DNA of 40,437 nt from Gammaproteobacteria bacterium (lineage in GTDB: Bacteria; Pseudomonadota; Gammaproteobacteria; Ga0077536): NCBI GenBank assembly GCA_019747795.1, contig JAIEQK010000078.1, forward strand, positions 1 through 40,437, given 5' to 3'. The position numbers and the translations under genes are program-made. Shown piece after piece: positions 1 through 9,597 of this stretch. Position 1 is the first letter of the stretch, and every line of letters begins with the position of its first letter. Below the pieces are notes generated by a model. It was not told where the DNA came from. It saw only the letters and a list, made by a program, of their open reading frames with translations, and ran no database searches.

Positions 1-73
1 CGGCGCCGACGTCGACCTGGCCCGGGCCAAGGCGCGCGCGGCGGCCGCCGCCGTCACCATCGACATCCACTGA
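1..73 (+). CDS. C-terminal fragment of an unidentified protein
   Basis: An open frame from base 2 ends at a TGA at 71-73 and gives about 23 residues, starting [10 protein letters not shown] and ending VTIDIH. The codons are GC-rich at third positions, as in the neighbours, so this is probably the true end of a gene. The Ala/Arg-rich helix after GADVDLA faintly resembles the C-terminal helix of ATP synthase epsilon subunits, but so short a fragment cannot be assigned. It ends 28 bases before gloA, so the two genes may be cotranscribed. Confidence 0.4.
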   Translation, partial: GADVDLARAKARAAAAAVTIDIH

Positions 74-101
74 CCGCGCTCACCGCGAGGAGACAGCTCC
101 C

Positions 102-488
102 ATGCGCATGCTGCACACCATGCTCCGCGTCACCGATCTCGAAGCCTCGCTCAGCTTCTACCGCGAGGTGCTGGGCATGCGGCTCCTGCGCCGCGCCGAC
201 TTCCCCGAGGGGCGCTTCACGCTGGCCTTCGTCGGCTACGGCGACGAGAGCAGCAACACGGTGCTCGAGCTTACCCATAACTGGGACACCAAGGCCTACG
301 AACTCGGCACCGCCTACGGCCACATCGCGCTCGGCGTGCCCGACGTCTATGCCGCCTGCAACGAGATCAAGGCGCGCGGTGGACGGGTGGTGCGCGAGGC
401 CGGTCCGATGAAGGGCGGCACCCGTGTCATTGCCTTCGTCGAGGACCCGGACGGCTACAAGATCGAGCTGGTCGAGGATCACGCCTGA
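102..488 (+). CDS. gloA: Lactoylglutathione lyase (glyoxalase I)
   Basis: This cytosolic enzyme converts the hemithioacetal of methylglyoxal and glutathione into S-lactoylglutathione. The 128 residues form one vicinal-oxygen-chelate unit of normal family length. His5, Glu56, His74 and Glu122 match the four metal ligands of the E. coli enzyme at the same residue numbers, so it is probably of the Ni-type short class. The ATG at 102 follows a GAGGAGA ribosome site at 86-92. It sits directly upstream of mlaC, where mlaD would normally be expected. An imperfect GC hairpin at 500-518 follows the stop codon and may mark the transcript end. Confidence 0.95.
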   Translation: MRMLHTMLRVTDLEASLSFYREVLGMRLLRRADFPEGRFTLAFVGYGDESSNTVLELTHNWDTKAYELGTAYGHIALGVPDVYAACNEIKARGGRVVREAGPMKGGTRVIAFVEDPDGYKIELVEDHA

Positions 489-531
489 GTCCGGCGCGCG
501 CGTCCCGGCGACGGGCGCTTGTGCTACATTA

Positions 532-540
532 TCGGCCCGA
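532..540 (+). promoter_or_regulatory. Probable extended -10 promoter for mlaC-ibaG-murA
   Basis: TGCTACATT matches the extended -10 form TGnTAnnnT, with TG at 532-533 and the -10 hexamer at 535-540. No good -35 hexamer is visible. Transcription would start near 547 and leave a GC-rich leader of about 110 bases before mlaC. The assignment rests on the motif and on its place in the only sizeable gap before mlaC. Confidence 0.4.
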
Positions 541-656
541 CCGCGGGCCCGCGCGTCGCGCGGCTCGCGAGTTCCCCGCGCGGTTTCCACCACGCCCATC
601 CGGCGTCGCGCGTCCACACGGCGACCATTCACCTGCTGGTACTGAGGACCAATGGC

Positions 657-1274
657 ATGAAGCGTTTCCTTCGAGTTTCGATCGCCTCCCTGTTGCTCGC
701 GATGAGCGCGCTGGCCTTTGCCGGCGAAGCGGCGGTCGAGGTCGTGCGCAGCACCACCGACCAGGTGCTGGCCAGGGTCAAGACCGACAAGGAAGCGCTG
801 CGCGCCGATCCCGGCAAGATGTACAACCTAGTGGCCGAACTCATCTTCCCGCACTTCGACTTCGACATCATGTCGCAGTGGGTGCTGGGCGACAGCTGGG
901 GCGGCGCCGACGCGGCGAGCCGCGCAGCCTTCGAGGAGCAGTTCCGCAAGCTCCTGGTCCGGACGTACGCGACCGCGCTGCTGGAATTCTCCGACCAGAC
1001 CATCACCTACCCGGACATCGAGCAGCCGACCCAGCCGCACACCGCGGCGGTGCGCCAGGAAATCAACCAGGAAGGCGCCGACGTGCTGCCGGTGCTCTAC
1101 CGTCTGCACGACAAGTCCGGCGAGTGGAAGGTGTTCGACGTCTCGGTGGACGGCGTCAGCCTGATCAAGACCTATCGCGCGTCCTTCGCCGCGGCGATCA
1201 AGAACGACGGACTGCCGGCCCTGATCAAGAATCTCGAGGCCAAGAACCAGCAGTACGCTGCCCAGGCGCAGTGA
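657..1274 (+). CDS. mlaC: Periplasmic phospholipid-transport protein MlaC
   Basis: MlaC (Tol_Tol_Ttg2 family) carries phospholipid across the periplasm between the outer-membrane MlaA complex and the inner-membrane MlaFEDB transporter. The ATG at 657 was chosen because the protein then begins with a clean signal peptide (Lys-Arg n-region, Leu/Ala core, likely cleavage after AFA at about residue 23), and a TGAGGA ribosome site lies about 10 bases upstream. An in-frame start at 519 would bury that signal. The 205 residues fit the family. Family-like stretches such as FPHFDFDIMS and the late VFDVSVDGVSLI segment are present. mlaF, mlaE and mlaD are not adjacent upstream, and no mlaB lies between this gene and ibaG. 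Confidence 0.88.
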   Translation: MKRFLRVSIASLLLAMSALAFAGEAAVEVVRSTTDQVLARVKTDKEALRADPGKMYNLVAELIFPHFDFDIMSQWVLGDSWGGADAASRAAFEEQFRKLLVRTYATALLEFSDQTITYPDIEQPTQPHTAAVRQEINQEGADVLPVLYRLHDKSGEWKVFDVSVDGVSLIKTYRASFAAAIKNDGLPALIKNLEAKNQQYAAQAQ

Positions 1275-1293
1275 GCGGGCGAGCAGCACGGTC

Positions 1294-1545
1294 ATGACAC
1301 CGAACGAAATCCGCCAGATGATCGAGGCCGGCCTGCCCGGCGCGGAAGTCCACGTCGACGGTGACGGCCAGCACTTCGTCGCGCGGGTGGTGTCGGACAG
1401 CTTCGCCGGCGTGCCGATGATCAAGCAGCACCGCATGGTCTACGCCACGCTCGGCAACGCCATGGAAGGCGCGATCCACGCGCTGTCCATCCAGACCTAC
1501 ACCAAGGACGCCTGGGAAAAGGCGCGCAAGTTCCAGACGCTCTGA
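1294..1545 (+). CDS. ibaG: BolA-family protein IbaG
   Basis: This small (83-residue) cytosolic BolA-fold protein belongs to the family that partners monothiol glutaredoxins in iron-sulfur handling. The diagnostic helix-turn segment FAGVPMIKQHRMVYATLG, with its conserved His and VYxxLG, is intact. The gene sits 19 bases after mlaC and 15 before murA, the place of ibaG (yrbA) in E. coli and Pseudomonas, which favours IbaG over BolA. The STAS gene mlaB that often separates it from mlaC is missing. Confidence 0.9.
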   Translation: MTPNEIRQMIEAGLPGAEVHVDGDGQHFVARVVSDSFAGVPMIKQHRMVYATLGNAMEGAIHALSIQTYTKDAWEKARKFQTL

Positions 1546-2820
<1,275 letters not shown>

Positions 2821-2821
2821 G

Positions 2822-2841
2822 GGCGCGATGGGCATCGCGCC
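2822..2841 (+). terminator. Stop-proximal GC hairpin after murA
   Basis: GGCGCGATG (2822-2830) and CATCGCGCC (2833-2841) are perfect 9-base inverted arms around a 2-base centre, starting two bases after the murA TGA. No T-run follows, so this is not a classical intrinsic terminator. It could be a 3'-end stabiliser or part of a Rho-dependent end. Confidence 0.4.
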
Positions 2842-2853
2842 TGGCACGTCGGT

Positions 2854-3016
2854 CTGTAGGTCGGACTTCAGTCCGACATTCAAACCAAGCAAACGCGCGC
2901 GTTTCTGGCAGCAATGTCGGACTGAAGTCCGACCTACAGTCCGACGTTCGAATCAACCAACCGACTGCGTGCGTTTTTGGAGCAATGTCGGACTGAAGTC
3001 CGACCTACGGTCCGAC
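2854..3016. repeat. REP-like inverted and tandem repeats between murA and hisG
   Basis: The palindromic core GTCGGACTTCAGTCCGAC (8-base arms) occurs at 2860-2877 and, in the opposite orientation, within 2913-2939 and 2984-3010. Bases 2854-2880 and 2913-2939 are an exact 27-base inverted repeat with a 32-base loop. Read directly, the spacer is also a diverged tandem duplication of about 70 bases (2869-2936 and 2937-3007) with a third partial start at 3008-3016. Such short palindromes often mark REP/RAYT-type dispersed repeats, but family membership is inferred. They could also end murA transcription or protect its 3' end. Confidence 0.8.
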
Positions 3017-3051
3017 CTGCATTCCCACGCGTAGCGCGATAGGCAGACGTC

Positions 3052-3711
3052 ATGAGCATCGCCTTCAACGCCAACCCCGACGAGCTGATGCTCGCGGTGT
3101 CCAAGGGCCGCATCCTGGAACAGGCGCTGCCGCTGCTCGCGCGAGTCGGCATCACCGCCACCGAGGATCCGGACAAGTCGCGCAAGCTCGTGCTCGACAC
3201 CACCATGCCCGGCGTGCGGCTGCTGGTGATCCGCGCCACCGACGTGCCGACGTATGTCGAGTACGGCGCGGCGGATCTCGGCATCGCCGGCAAGGACGTG
3301 CTGATGGAGTACGAAGGCAGCGACTACTACGAGCCGCTCGATCTCGGCATCGCGCGCTGCAGGCTCGCCGTCGCCGGCCTGCCGCAGCACGCCGAGAGCG
3401 GCGGACGCACGCGGGTCGCGACCAAGTATTCCAAGGTCGCGCGCGAGCATTTCGCGCGCCAGGGCGTGCAGGCGGAGGTCATCAAGCTGTATGGCTCGAT
3501 GGAACTCGCGCCGCTGGTCGGGCTCGCCGATCGCATCGTCGACCTGGTCGACACCGGCAACACGCTGAAGGCCAACGGCCTGGTGGAGTTCGAGACCATC
3601 TGCGAGATCAGCTCGCGGCTGATCGTGAACAAGGCGGCGATGAAGACCAAGCACAAGCGGGTCAGCGCCATCATCGCGGCGCTGCGCAAGGTGGTGAACG
3701 ATGACGGCTGA
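3052..3711 (+). CDS. hisG: ATP phosphoribosyltransferase, short form
   Basis: HisG joins ATP and PRPP to begin histidine biosynthesis. At 219 residues this is the short form: the catalytic domain is complete, including [14 protein letters not shown] at the N-terminus and the phosphate-binding segment [13 protein letters not shown], but the C-terminal regulatory domain of the roughly 300-residue E. coli type is absent. Short HisG normally works in a complex with HisZ, which is not in this window. The ATG at 3052 has only a weak AGGCAG site upstream. The end overlaps hisD by 11 bases. Confidence 0.95.
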   Translation: MSIAFNANPDELMLAVSKGRILEQALPLLARVGITATEDPDKSRKLVLDTTMPGVRLLVIRATDVPTYVEYGAADLGIAGKDVLMEYEGSDYYEPLDLGIARCRLAVAGLPQHAESGGRTRVATKYSKVAREHFARQGVQAEVIKLYGSMELAPLVGLADRIVDLVDTGNTLKANGLVEFETICEISSRLIVNKAAMKTKHKRVSAIIAALRKVVNDDG

Positions 3712-5005
3712 ACTCATTCGCCGGCTCGACGCCGACGCGCCCGGCTTCGACGCCGAACTCGCGGCGCTCCTGGCCTGGGACGACGACACGCGGCCGGAGG
3801 TGGTGGAGGCCGTGCGCGGCATCCTGGCCGACGTGCGCCGACGCGGCGACGCGGCGCTGGTCGAGTACACCAATCGTTTCGATCGCCGCCAGGTCGCCGA
3901 CGCGCGTGAACTCGAACTGCGCGACTTCGCGTCGCATGCGCGCGGCATACCCGACGAACTCGGCGCGGCGCTCGGCGCCGCCGCGGACCGCGTCCGCGCC
4001 TACCACGAGCGGCAGAAGGTCGAGTCCTGGGACTACCGCGAGGCCGACGGCACGGTGCTCGGCCAGCAGGTGCGGCCGCTCGACCGGGTCGGCATCTATG
4101 TGCCGGGCGGCAAGGCCGCCTACCCGTCCTCGGTGCTGATGAACGCCATTCCGGCCAAGGTCGCCGGTGTCGCCGAAGTGGTGATGGTGGTGCCGGCGCC
4201 CGACGACGCGCTCGAGCCCGTGGTGCTGGCGGCGGCCGCCATCGCCGGCGTCGATCGGCTGTTCACCATCGGCGGCGCGCAGGCCATCGCCGCGCTGGCC
4301 TATGGCACGCAGACGGTGCCCGCGGTCGACAAGATAGTCGGCCCCGGCAACATCTATGTCGCCACCGCCAAGTCCATGGTGTTCGGCCGGGTCGGCATCG
4401 ACATGATCGCCGGGCCGTCCGAGATCCTCGTCGTGTGCGACGGCGCCACCGATCCGGACTGGATAGCGATGGACCTGTTCTCGCAGGCCGAACACGACGA
4501 GCAGGCGCAGTCGATCCTGCTCTCGCCCGACCAGGCCTGCCTGGACGCGGTCGCGGCCAGCATCGCGCGCCTGCTGCCGGACATGCCGCGCGCCGCCATC
4601 ATCCGCCAGGCGCTTGGCCGCCGCGGCGCGCTGGTCAAGGTGCGTGACATGCCGCAGGCCATCGCGCTCGCGAATCGCATCGCGCCCGAACACCTGGAAC
4701 TGTCCGTGGCCGAGCCGCGCCGCTGGCTGCCGGAGATCCGTCACGCGGGCGCCATCTTCCTCGGGCGCTACACCGCCGAGGCGCTCGGCGACTACTGCGC
4801 CGGGCCGAACCACGTGCTGCCGACCGCCGGAAGCGCGCGCTTCTCGTCGCCGCTCGGGGTCTACGACTTCCAGAAGCGCTCGTCGATCATCGAGTGCTCG
4901 GCCGACGGCGCGGCCGTGCTCGGCCGCGTGGCCGGCACGCTGGCGCGCGGCGAGGGCCTGGTGGCCCACGCGCGCTCCGCCGAGTTCCGCGTGCCGAAGC
5001 CATGA
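3701..5005 (+). CDS. hisD: Histidinol dehydrogenase
   Basis: HisD oxidises histidinol to histidine in two NAD-dependent steps, the last of the pathway. The 434 residues match the family length. The zinc ligands are visible as Gln262 and His265 ([10 protein letters not shown]), Asp364 (GDYCAGPN) and His423 (LVAHARSAE), and the catalytic pair is Glu330-His331 (APEHLEL). All lie three or four positions beyond the E. coli numbering. The start overlaps hisG by 11 bases and the stop overlaps hisC as ATGA, so the three his genes are probably translated together. Confidence 0.97.
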   Translation: MTAELIRRLDADAPGFDAELAALLAWDDDTRPEVVEAVRGILADVRRRGDAALVEYTNRFDRRQVADARELELRDFASHARGIPDELGAALGAAADRVRAYHERQKVESWDYREADGTVLGQQVRPLDRVGIYVPGGKAAYPSSVLMNAIPAKVAGVAEVVMVVPAPDDALEPVVLAAAAIAGVDRLFTIGGAQAIAALAYGTQTVPAVDKIVGPGNIYVATAKSMVFGRVGIDMIAGPSEILVVCDGATDPDWIAMDLFSQAEHDEQAQSILLSPDQACLDAVAASIARLLPDMPRAAIIRQALGRRGALVKVRDMPQAIALANRIAPEHLELSVAEPRRWLPEIRHAGAIFLGRYTAEALGDYCAGPNHVLPTAGSARFSSPLGVYDFQKRSSIIECSADGAAVLGRVAGTLARGEGLVAHARSAEFRVPKP

Positions 5006-6090
5006 GCATCGAGTCGCGCATCGCACGCTTCGTCGCGCCCTGGGTGCGGGATCTCACGCCCTACCACGTGGCCGACGCGAGCGGGCTCGTCAAGCTGGAC
5101 GCGATGGAGAATCCCTACCCGCTGCCGGCGTCCTTGCGCGAAGCGTGGGTCGAGACCCTGGCGCGTACCGATCTGAACCGCTATCCCGATCCGCACTCGC
5201 GGGCGCTCAAGGCCGCCTGGCACGGCAGCCTGGGGCTCGGCCCCGAGGTCGGGCTGGTGCTCGGCAACGGCTCGGACGAACTGATCCACCTGCTGTGCCT
5301 GGCGGTCGCCGGCCAGCCGGGCGCCAAGGTCATGAGCCCCGAGCCGAGCTTCGCGGTGTACCGCATCGCCGCGCAGTCGCTGGGGCTGGAATTCGTCGGC
5401 GTGCCGCTCGATCCGGAGGACTTCGCCCTCGACCTGCCGGCGCTCCTGGCCGCCATCGAGGATCACCAGCCGGCGGTGATCTTCCTCGCCAGTCCGAACA
5501 ATCCCACCGCCAATCGGCTCGAGGCCGCGGGCGTGGCGGAGATCTGCCGGGCCGCGCCGGGCGTAGTGGTGCTGGACGAGGCCTACTACCGCTTCTCCGG
5601 TCCGACCCGCGTCGGCGAGATCCCGGCGCACGAGAACCTGGTGGTGATGCATACGCTGTCCAAGATCGGGCTGGCGGGCCTGCGGCTCGGCGCGCTGTTC
5701 GCCCAGCCGGCGTGGGTGGAACTGTTCGAGCGGCTGCGCATGCCCTACAACATCAACACCCTCACCCAGGTCGGCGCGTGCTTCGCGTTCGAGCATCTCG
5801 GCGAGTTCGAGCGCCAGATCGCACGCATCGTCGAGACGCGGTCCGCGCTGGCCGCGGCGCTCGCCGACCTGCCGGGCATCCGGGTGTGGCCGAGCGCGAC
5901 GAACTTCATCCTGTTCCGCGTGCCGGCCGGTCGCGGCAACGTGGTGTTCGAGTCGCTGCGCGAGCAGGGCATCCTCGTCAAGAACGTTGGTGGCGCGCAC
6001 GCCTCGTTGGTCGATTGCCTGCGCGTGACGGTCGGTACCGAGCGTGAAAACGCGCTGTTCATCGCGGCGCTGACGCGCGCCCTGGGCTGA
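5002..6090 (+). CDS. hisC: Histidinol-phosphate aminotransferase
   Basis: This PLP enzyme transaminates imidazole-acetol phosphate with glutamate to give histidinol phosphate. With the ATG at 5002 (ATGA overlap with hisD) the protein has 362 residues, the usual family size; an in-frame start at 4894 lies inside hisD and is not needed. Fold-type I landmarks are present: [15 protein letters not shown] (about 164-170), LDEAYYRF and the PLP lysine at residue 221 in [13 protein letters not shown]. Only hisG, hisD and hisC are here, so the rest of the pathway must be encoded elsewhere. Confidence 0.96.
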   Translation: MSIESRIARFVAPWVRDLTPYHVADASGLVKLDAMENPYPLPASLREAWVETLARTDLNRYPDPHSRALKAAWHGSLGLGPEVGLVLGNGSDELIHLLCLAVAGQPGAKVMSPEPSFAVYRIAAQSLGLEFVGVPLDPEDFALDLPALLAAIEDHQPAVIFLASPNNPTANRLEAAGVAEICRAAPGVVVLDEAYYRFSGPTRVGEIPAHENLVVMHTLSKIGLAGLRLGALFAQPAWVELFERLRMPYNINTLTQVGACFAFEHLGEFERQIARIVETRSALAAALADLPGIRVWPSATNFILFRVPAGRGNVVFESLREQGILVKNVGGAHASLVDCLRVTVGTERENALFIAALTRALG

Positions 6091-6166
6091 GTCGAGCGCG
6101 CTGTTTCGTCCACGCGGCGCGCACGTCGCGAAGCGCTTCGGGCCGGGATTTGGCCCAGTATTTTGG

Positions 6167-6175
6167 TGATATACT
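6167..6175 (+). promoter_or_regulatory. Extended -10 promoter for petABC
   Basis: TGATATACT is a perfect TG-n-TATACT extended -10 element in the 272-base gap between hisC and petA. No well-spaced -35 is seen; the nearest TTGGCC leaves only 14 bases. A weak 5-bp hairpin (6140-6144 with 6152-6156) lies just upstream and might end hisC transcripts. Transcription starting near 6182 would give a leader of about 180 bases before petA. Confidence 0.55.
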
Positions 6176-6362
6176 CGCCCGCCATCGAGCGTGACCGTCA
6201 AGCCCGCGCCCCCATGGCACAACGCATGGAAGCCGCGCGACGCAAGGTCGAGTGGCGATCGGGGCGGGGGCAGATTTCCGGTGCGCAAGCCACCGCGAAC
6301 AGGCGGGGTGCCCGCCGCGCCCGTCGCCGGCATGAATTTCTTATTGCAGGAGACCTTTGAGC

Positions 6363-6950
6363 ATGAGCGAGACTGCCGTCGATCTGGATCGACGCCGCTT
6401 TCTCACCGGCACCGCCGCCGTGATCGGCGGCATCGGTGCGGCCACAGCAGCGGTACCCTTCATCGCGTCGTTCCAGCCCAGCGCCAAGGCCAAGGCCATC
6501 GGCGCGCCGGTCGAGGCCGACATCAGCGCCATCGAACCTGGCCAGCGGGTGACCTACAAGTGGCGCGGCAAGCCGGTGTGGGTGATGCGCCGCACGCCGG
6601 AGCAGATCGATGCCCTCAAGGCCGGCGGCCCGCTGCGCGACCCTGAGTCGATCGAGTCCGAGCAGCCCGAGTTCGCCAAGAACGCCTGGCGCTCGTCGAA
6701 GCCCGAGTACCTGGTGCTGGTCGGCATCTGCACCCACCTCGGCTGTTCCCCGAGCTTCCGTCCGGTGCCCGACGCCGAGACCGGCGCCGACTGGAAGGGC
6801 GGCTTCTACTGCCCCTGCCACGGTTCCAAGTTCGATCTCGCCGGGCGCGTGTACGCTGGTGTGCCCGCGCCGCTCAACATGGTCGTGCCGCCGTACAAGT
6901 ACCTGACGGATACCCGCATCCTGATCGGCGAAATGGAAGGGAGCGCATAA
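6363..6950 (+). CDS. petA: Ubiquinol-cytochrome c reductase Rieske iron-sulfur subunit
   Basis: This subunit carries the high-potential 2Fe-2S cluster that takes the first electron from ubiquinol in the bc1 complex. The ATG at 6363 is preferred over the in-frame TTG at 6357 because the AGGAGA site at 6348-6353 is nine bases from it. The 195 residues begin with a Tat-type anchor (RRRFL at 10-14, then a hydrophobic helix to about residue 35). The cluster motifs are Cys123-THLG-Cys128 with His125, and Cys150-P-Cys152-His153. The stop overlaps the petB start (TAATG). Confidence 0.97.
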   Translation: MSETAVDLDRRRFLTGTAAVIGGIGAATAAVPFIASFQPSAKAKAIGAPVEADISAIEPGQRVTYKWRGKPVWVMRRTPEQIDALKAGGPLRDPESIESEQPEFAKNAWRSSKPEYLVLVGICTHLGCSPSFRPVPDAETGADWKGGFYCPCHGSKFDLAGRVYAGVPAPLNMVVPPYKYLTDTRILIGEMEGSA

Positions 6951-8203
6951 TGGGCTTCATCGTCAAGCAGCTCACCGGTCTGCGCGACTGGGTGGATGAT
7001 CGTTTCCCGCTGCTCTCGCTGTGGAACGATCACATGGGGCAGTACTACGCCCCGAAGAACCTCAACTTCTGGTACTACTTCGGCGTGCTGTCGATGGTGG
7101 TGCTGGTCATCCAGATAGTCACCGGCATCTGGCTGGTGATGAACTACAAGCCGGACGCGAACCTGGCCTTCGCCTCGGTCGAATACATCATGCGTGATGT
7201 CGACTGGGGGTGGCTCATCCGCTACATGCATTCGACCGGCGCGTCGTTCTTCTTCATCGTCGTGTACATGCACATGTTCCGCGGGCTCATGTACGGCTCG
7301 TACAAGCAGCCGCGCGAGCTGATCTGGATCCTGGGCATGTTCATCTACCTGTCGCTGATGGCGGAAGCCTTCTTCGGCTACCTCTTGCCCTGGGGCCAGA
7401 TGTCGTTCTGGGGCGCGCAGGTCATCACCTCGCTGTTCGGCGCGGTGCCGGTGGTGGGTGAGCAGCTCGCGGAGCTCATCCGCGGCGACTACGTCATCTC
7501 GGACATCACGCTGAACCGCTTCTTCTCCTTCCACGTCATCGCGCTGCCGTTCGCCATCGCCGGCTTGGTGGTGCTGCACATCATCGCGCTGCACGAGGTC
7601 GGGTCGAACAATCCCGACGGCGTGGAAATCAAGAAGCTCAAGGGCCCGAACGGCAAGCCGCTGGACGGCATTCCCTTCCATCCCTACTACACGGTGCACG
7701 ACTCCGTGGCGGTGGTGGTGTTCCTGATGCTGTTCTCGGCGGTGGTGTTCTTCGCGCCGGAGATGGGCGGCTACTTCCTGGAGTACAACAACTTCATCCC
7801 GGCCGACCCGATGAAGACGCCGCTGCACATTGCGCCGGTGTGGTACTTCACGCCGTTCTATTCGATCCTGCGCGCGAACACCGTCAACTTCTTCGGCATC
7901 GACGGCAAGCTGTGGGGCGTGATCTTCATGGGCCTCGGCACGGTGATCTTCTTCCTGCTGCCGTGGCTGGACCGCAGCCCGGTCAGGTCGATCCGCTACC
8001 GCGGCCCGATCTACAAGTTGGCGCTGACGCTGTTCGTGGTCTCGTTCCTGATCCTCGGCTGGCTGGGCACCCTGCCGCCGACCGAGGGCCGCACGCTGAC
8101 CGCGCAGATCTTCACCGTCGTCTACTTCCTGTTCTTCATCCTGATGCCGTGGTACACGAAGATCGACAAGACCAAGCCGGTGCCGGAAAGGGTGACGCGA
8201 TGA
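6950..8203 (+). CDS. petB: Ubiquinol-cytochrome c reductase cytochrome b
   Basis: This is the membrane core of the bc1 complex, carrying haems bL and bH and both quinone sites. The 417 residues have the expected series of transmembrane helices. Likely haem ligands are His94 and His108 in the second helix and His195 and His210 in the fourth, that is, 13 and 14 residues between the paired histidines. The Qo loop reads PVWY (296-299) instead of the mitochondrial PEWY; from what I recall of the family this form is common in beta- and gammaproteobacteria. The start overlaps petA by one base. Confidence 0.97.
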   Translation: MGFIVKQLTGLRDWVDDRFPLLSLWNDHMGQYYAPKNLNFWYYFGVLSMVVLVIQIVTGIWLVMNYKPDANLAFASVEYIMRDVDWGWLIRYMHSTGASFFFIVVYMHMFRGLMYGSYKQPRELIWILGMFIYLSLMAEAFFGYLLPWGQMSFWGAQVITSLFGAVPVVGEQLAELIRGDYVISDITLNRFFSFHVIALPFAIAGLVVLHIIALHEVGSNNPDGVEIKKLKGPNGKPLDGIPFHPYYTVHDSVAVVVFLMLFSAVVFFAPEMGGYFLEYNNFIPADPMKTPLHIAPVWYFTPFYSILRANTVNFFGIDGKLWGVIFMGLGTVIFFLLPWLDRSPVRSIRYRGPIYKLALTLFVVSFLILGWLGTLPPTEGRTLTAQIFTVVYFLFFILMPWYTKIDKTKPVPERVTR

Positions 8204-8220
8204 TTGGGGGGAGCCGCATC

Positions 8221-8961
8221 ATGATGAGACTGGTCTTTGCCGCGGTCCTCGTGACCTTGGGGCTAGCGGCATCCGCCAATGAGGGTGGGCCCGAACTGCT
8301 CGAAAGCCACGTCAACCTGGACAGCAAGAACAACTTGCAGCGTGGCGCGCGCACCTTCGTCAATTACTGCGTGTCCTGTCACTCGGCGAGCTTCATGCGC
8401 TACAGCCGCGTGATGGAGGACCTCGGGCTGTCGAAGGAAGCGGTGGAAAAGAACCTCATGTTCACCACCGACAAGATCGGCAATCCCATGCAGGTCGCCA
8501 TGCGCCCGGCGGACGGGGAGGCCTGGTTCGGCGTCGCGCCGCCCGACCTCTCGGTCGTGGCCCGTGCGCGCGGCGCGGACTGGCTGTACTCGTTCCTGAT
8601 GAGCTTCTACCTGGACCCGAAGCGTCCGACCGGGGTGAACAACCTGTACTTCCCCGAGACCGCGATGCCGGCGGTGCTGTCTGCCCTGCAGGGCGTGCAG
8701 CGCAAGGTCGAGCATCAGGCCGAGGGCGAAGCGCACGGCGGGCACCACGCCGGTCCGGCGCTGGAACTGGCCGTGCCCGGCAGCCAGACCCCCGAGGAGT
8801 ACGCCAATACGGTGCGCGACCTCGTGAGCTTCATGGTCTACCTGGGCGAGCCGGCGAAGCTCGTGCGCTACAAGGTCGGTTTCTGGGTGATCGCTTTCCT
8901 GTTCGTGCTGTTCATCGCGTGCTACCTGATGAACAAGGAATACTGGAAGGATGTTCATTGA
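8221..8961 (+). CDS. petC: Ubiquinol-cytochrome c reductase cytochrome c1
   Basis: Cytochrome c1 passes electrons from the Rieske centre to soluble carriers. The ATG at 8221 is placed eight bases after a GGGGGGAG site; an ATG at 8200 overlapping the petB stop is the alternative. The 246-residue precursor has a signal peptide (likely cut after ASA, residue 19), the haem motif CVSCH at 50-54, the probable axial Met149 in TAMPAVL, and a C-terminal anchor helix at about 219-236. A His-rich, Gly-rich loop (EHQAEGEAHGGHH, about 164-176) lies between haem ligand and anchor. sspA follows at once. Confidence 0.96.
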   Translation: MMRLVFAAVLVTLGLAASANEGGPELLESHVNLDSKNNLQRGARTFVNYCVSCHSASFMRYSRVMEDLGLSKEAVEKNLMFTTDKIGNPMQVAMRPADGEAWFGVAPPDLSVVARARGADWLYSFLMSFYLDPKRPTGVNNLYFPETAMPAVLSALQGVQRKVEHQAEGEAHGGHHAGPALELAVPGSQTPEEYANTVRDLVSFMVYLGEPAKLVRYKVGFWVIAFLFVLFIACYLMNKEYWKDVH

Positions 8962-8962
8962 T

Positions 8963-9586
8963 ATGACCGCCCTGGCAAATCGGCGGTCCGTCATGACGCT
9001 TTATGCTGACGCCGCCGACCCGCTGGGGCATGCCGTGCGCCTCGAGCTCACCGAGAAGGACATCAACGTCGAGATTCACTTCATCGACGAAGAGAGCAAG
9101 CCCGAGGACCTGCACGACTTAAACCCATATCACACCCTGCTGACGCTCATCGATCGTGATCTGGTGCTGTACGACGCCCAGATCATGCTCGAGTACCTCG
9201 ACGAGCGTTACCCGCATCCGCCGCTGATGCCGGTGGATCCGGTCTCCCGCGCCAACAACCGCCAGCTGCGCTACCGCATCGTGCGCGACCTGTACTCGCT
9301 GGCCAACGACCTCGAAGGCGACAACGAGATCGCCGCCGCCGCGGCGCGCAAGTCCATGCGCGACAACCTGCTGGCCATCTCGCCGCTGTTCAGTCAGTTC
9401 GCCTACTTCATGTCGCCCGAGTTCTCGCTGGTGGATCTGTGCATGGCCCCGCTCCTGTGGCGTCTGCCGCGCTACGGCGTGAAGCTGCCGCCGCAGGCCA
9501 AGCCGCTGATCAAGTACGGCGACAAGCTGTTCGACCGGCGCGCCTTCCAGAACAGCCTCTCGCCCGTCGAGCAGGAAATCCGCTGA
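8963..9586 (+). CDS. sspA: Stringent starvation protein A
   Basis: SspA is a glutathione-transferase-fold protein that binds RNA polymerase and supports stationary-phase and acid-tolerance gene expression in E. coli. The 207 residues comprise a thioredoxin-like N-terminal domain and a helical C-terminal domain. The surface Pro84-His85-Pro86 motif, important in E. coli SspA, is conserved at identical positions (ERYPHPPLMP). The ATG at 8963 lies one base after the petC stop with a GAAGGA site 11 bases upstream; an ATG at 8951 inside petC is possible. The petC-sspA-sspB order is typical of this class. Confidence 0.95.
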   Translation: MTALANRRSVMTLYADAADPLGHAVRLELTEKDINVEIHFIDEESKPEDLHDLNPYHTLLTLIDRDLVLYDAQIMLEYLDERYPHPPLMPVDPVSRANNRQLRYRIVRDLYSLANDLEGDNEIAAAAARKSMRDNLLAISPLFSQFAYFMSPEFSLVDLCMAPLLWRLPRYGVKLPPQAKPLIKYGDKLFDRRAFQNSLSPVEQEIR

Positions 9587-9597
9587 GCTAGGCCGGC

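Noticed and set aside
2854-3016. Repeats considered as a CRISPR array
   Set aside because: Only three units, one inverted, and the spacers are diverged copies of each other; no cas gene is present.
6129-6156. Palindrome and short hairpin after hisC as an intrinsic terminator
   Set aside because: CGAAGCGCTTCG has no loop, and the 5-bp stem at 6140-6156 is weak and followed by only a partial T-run; noted with the pet promoter instead.
6163-6360. Small plus-strand frame in the petA leader
   Set aside because: Arg-rich translation, no ribosome site, and it begins within the predicted promoter.
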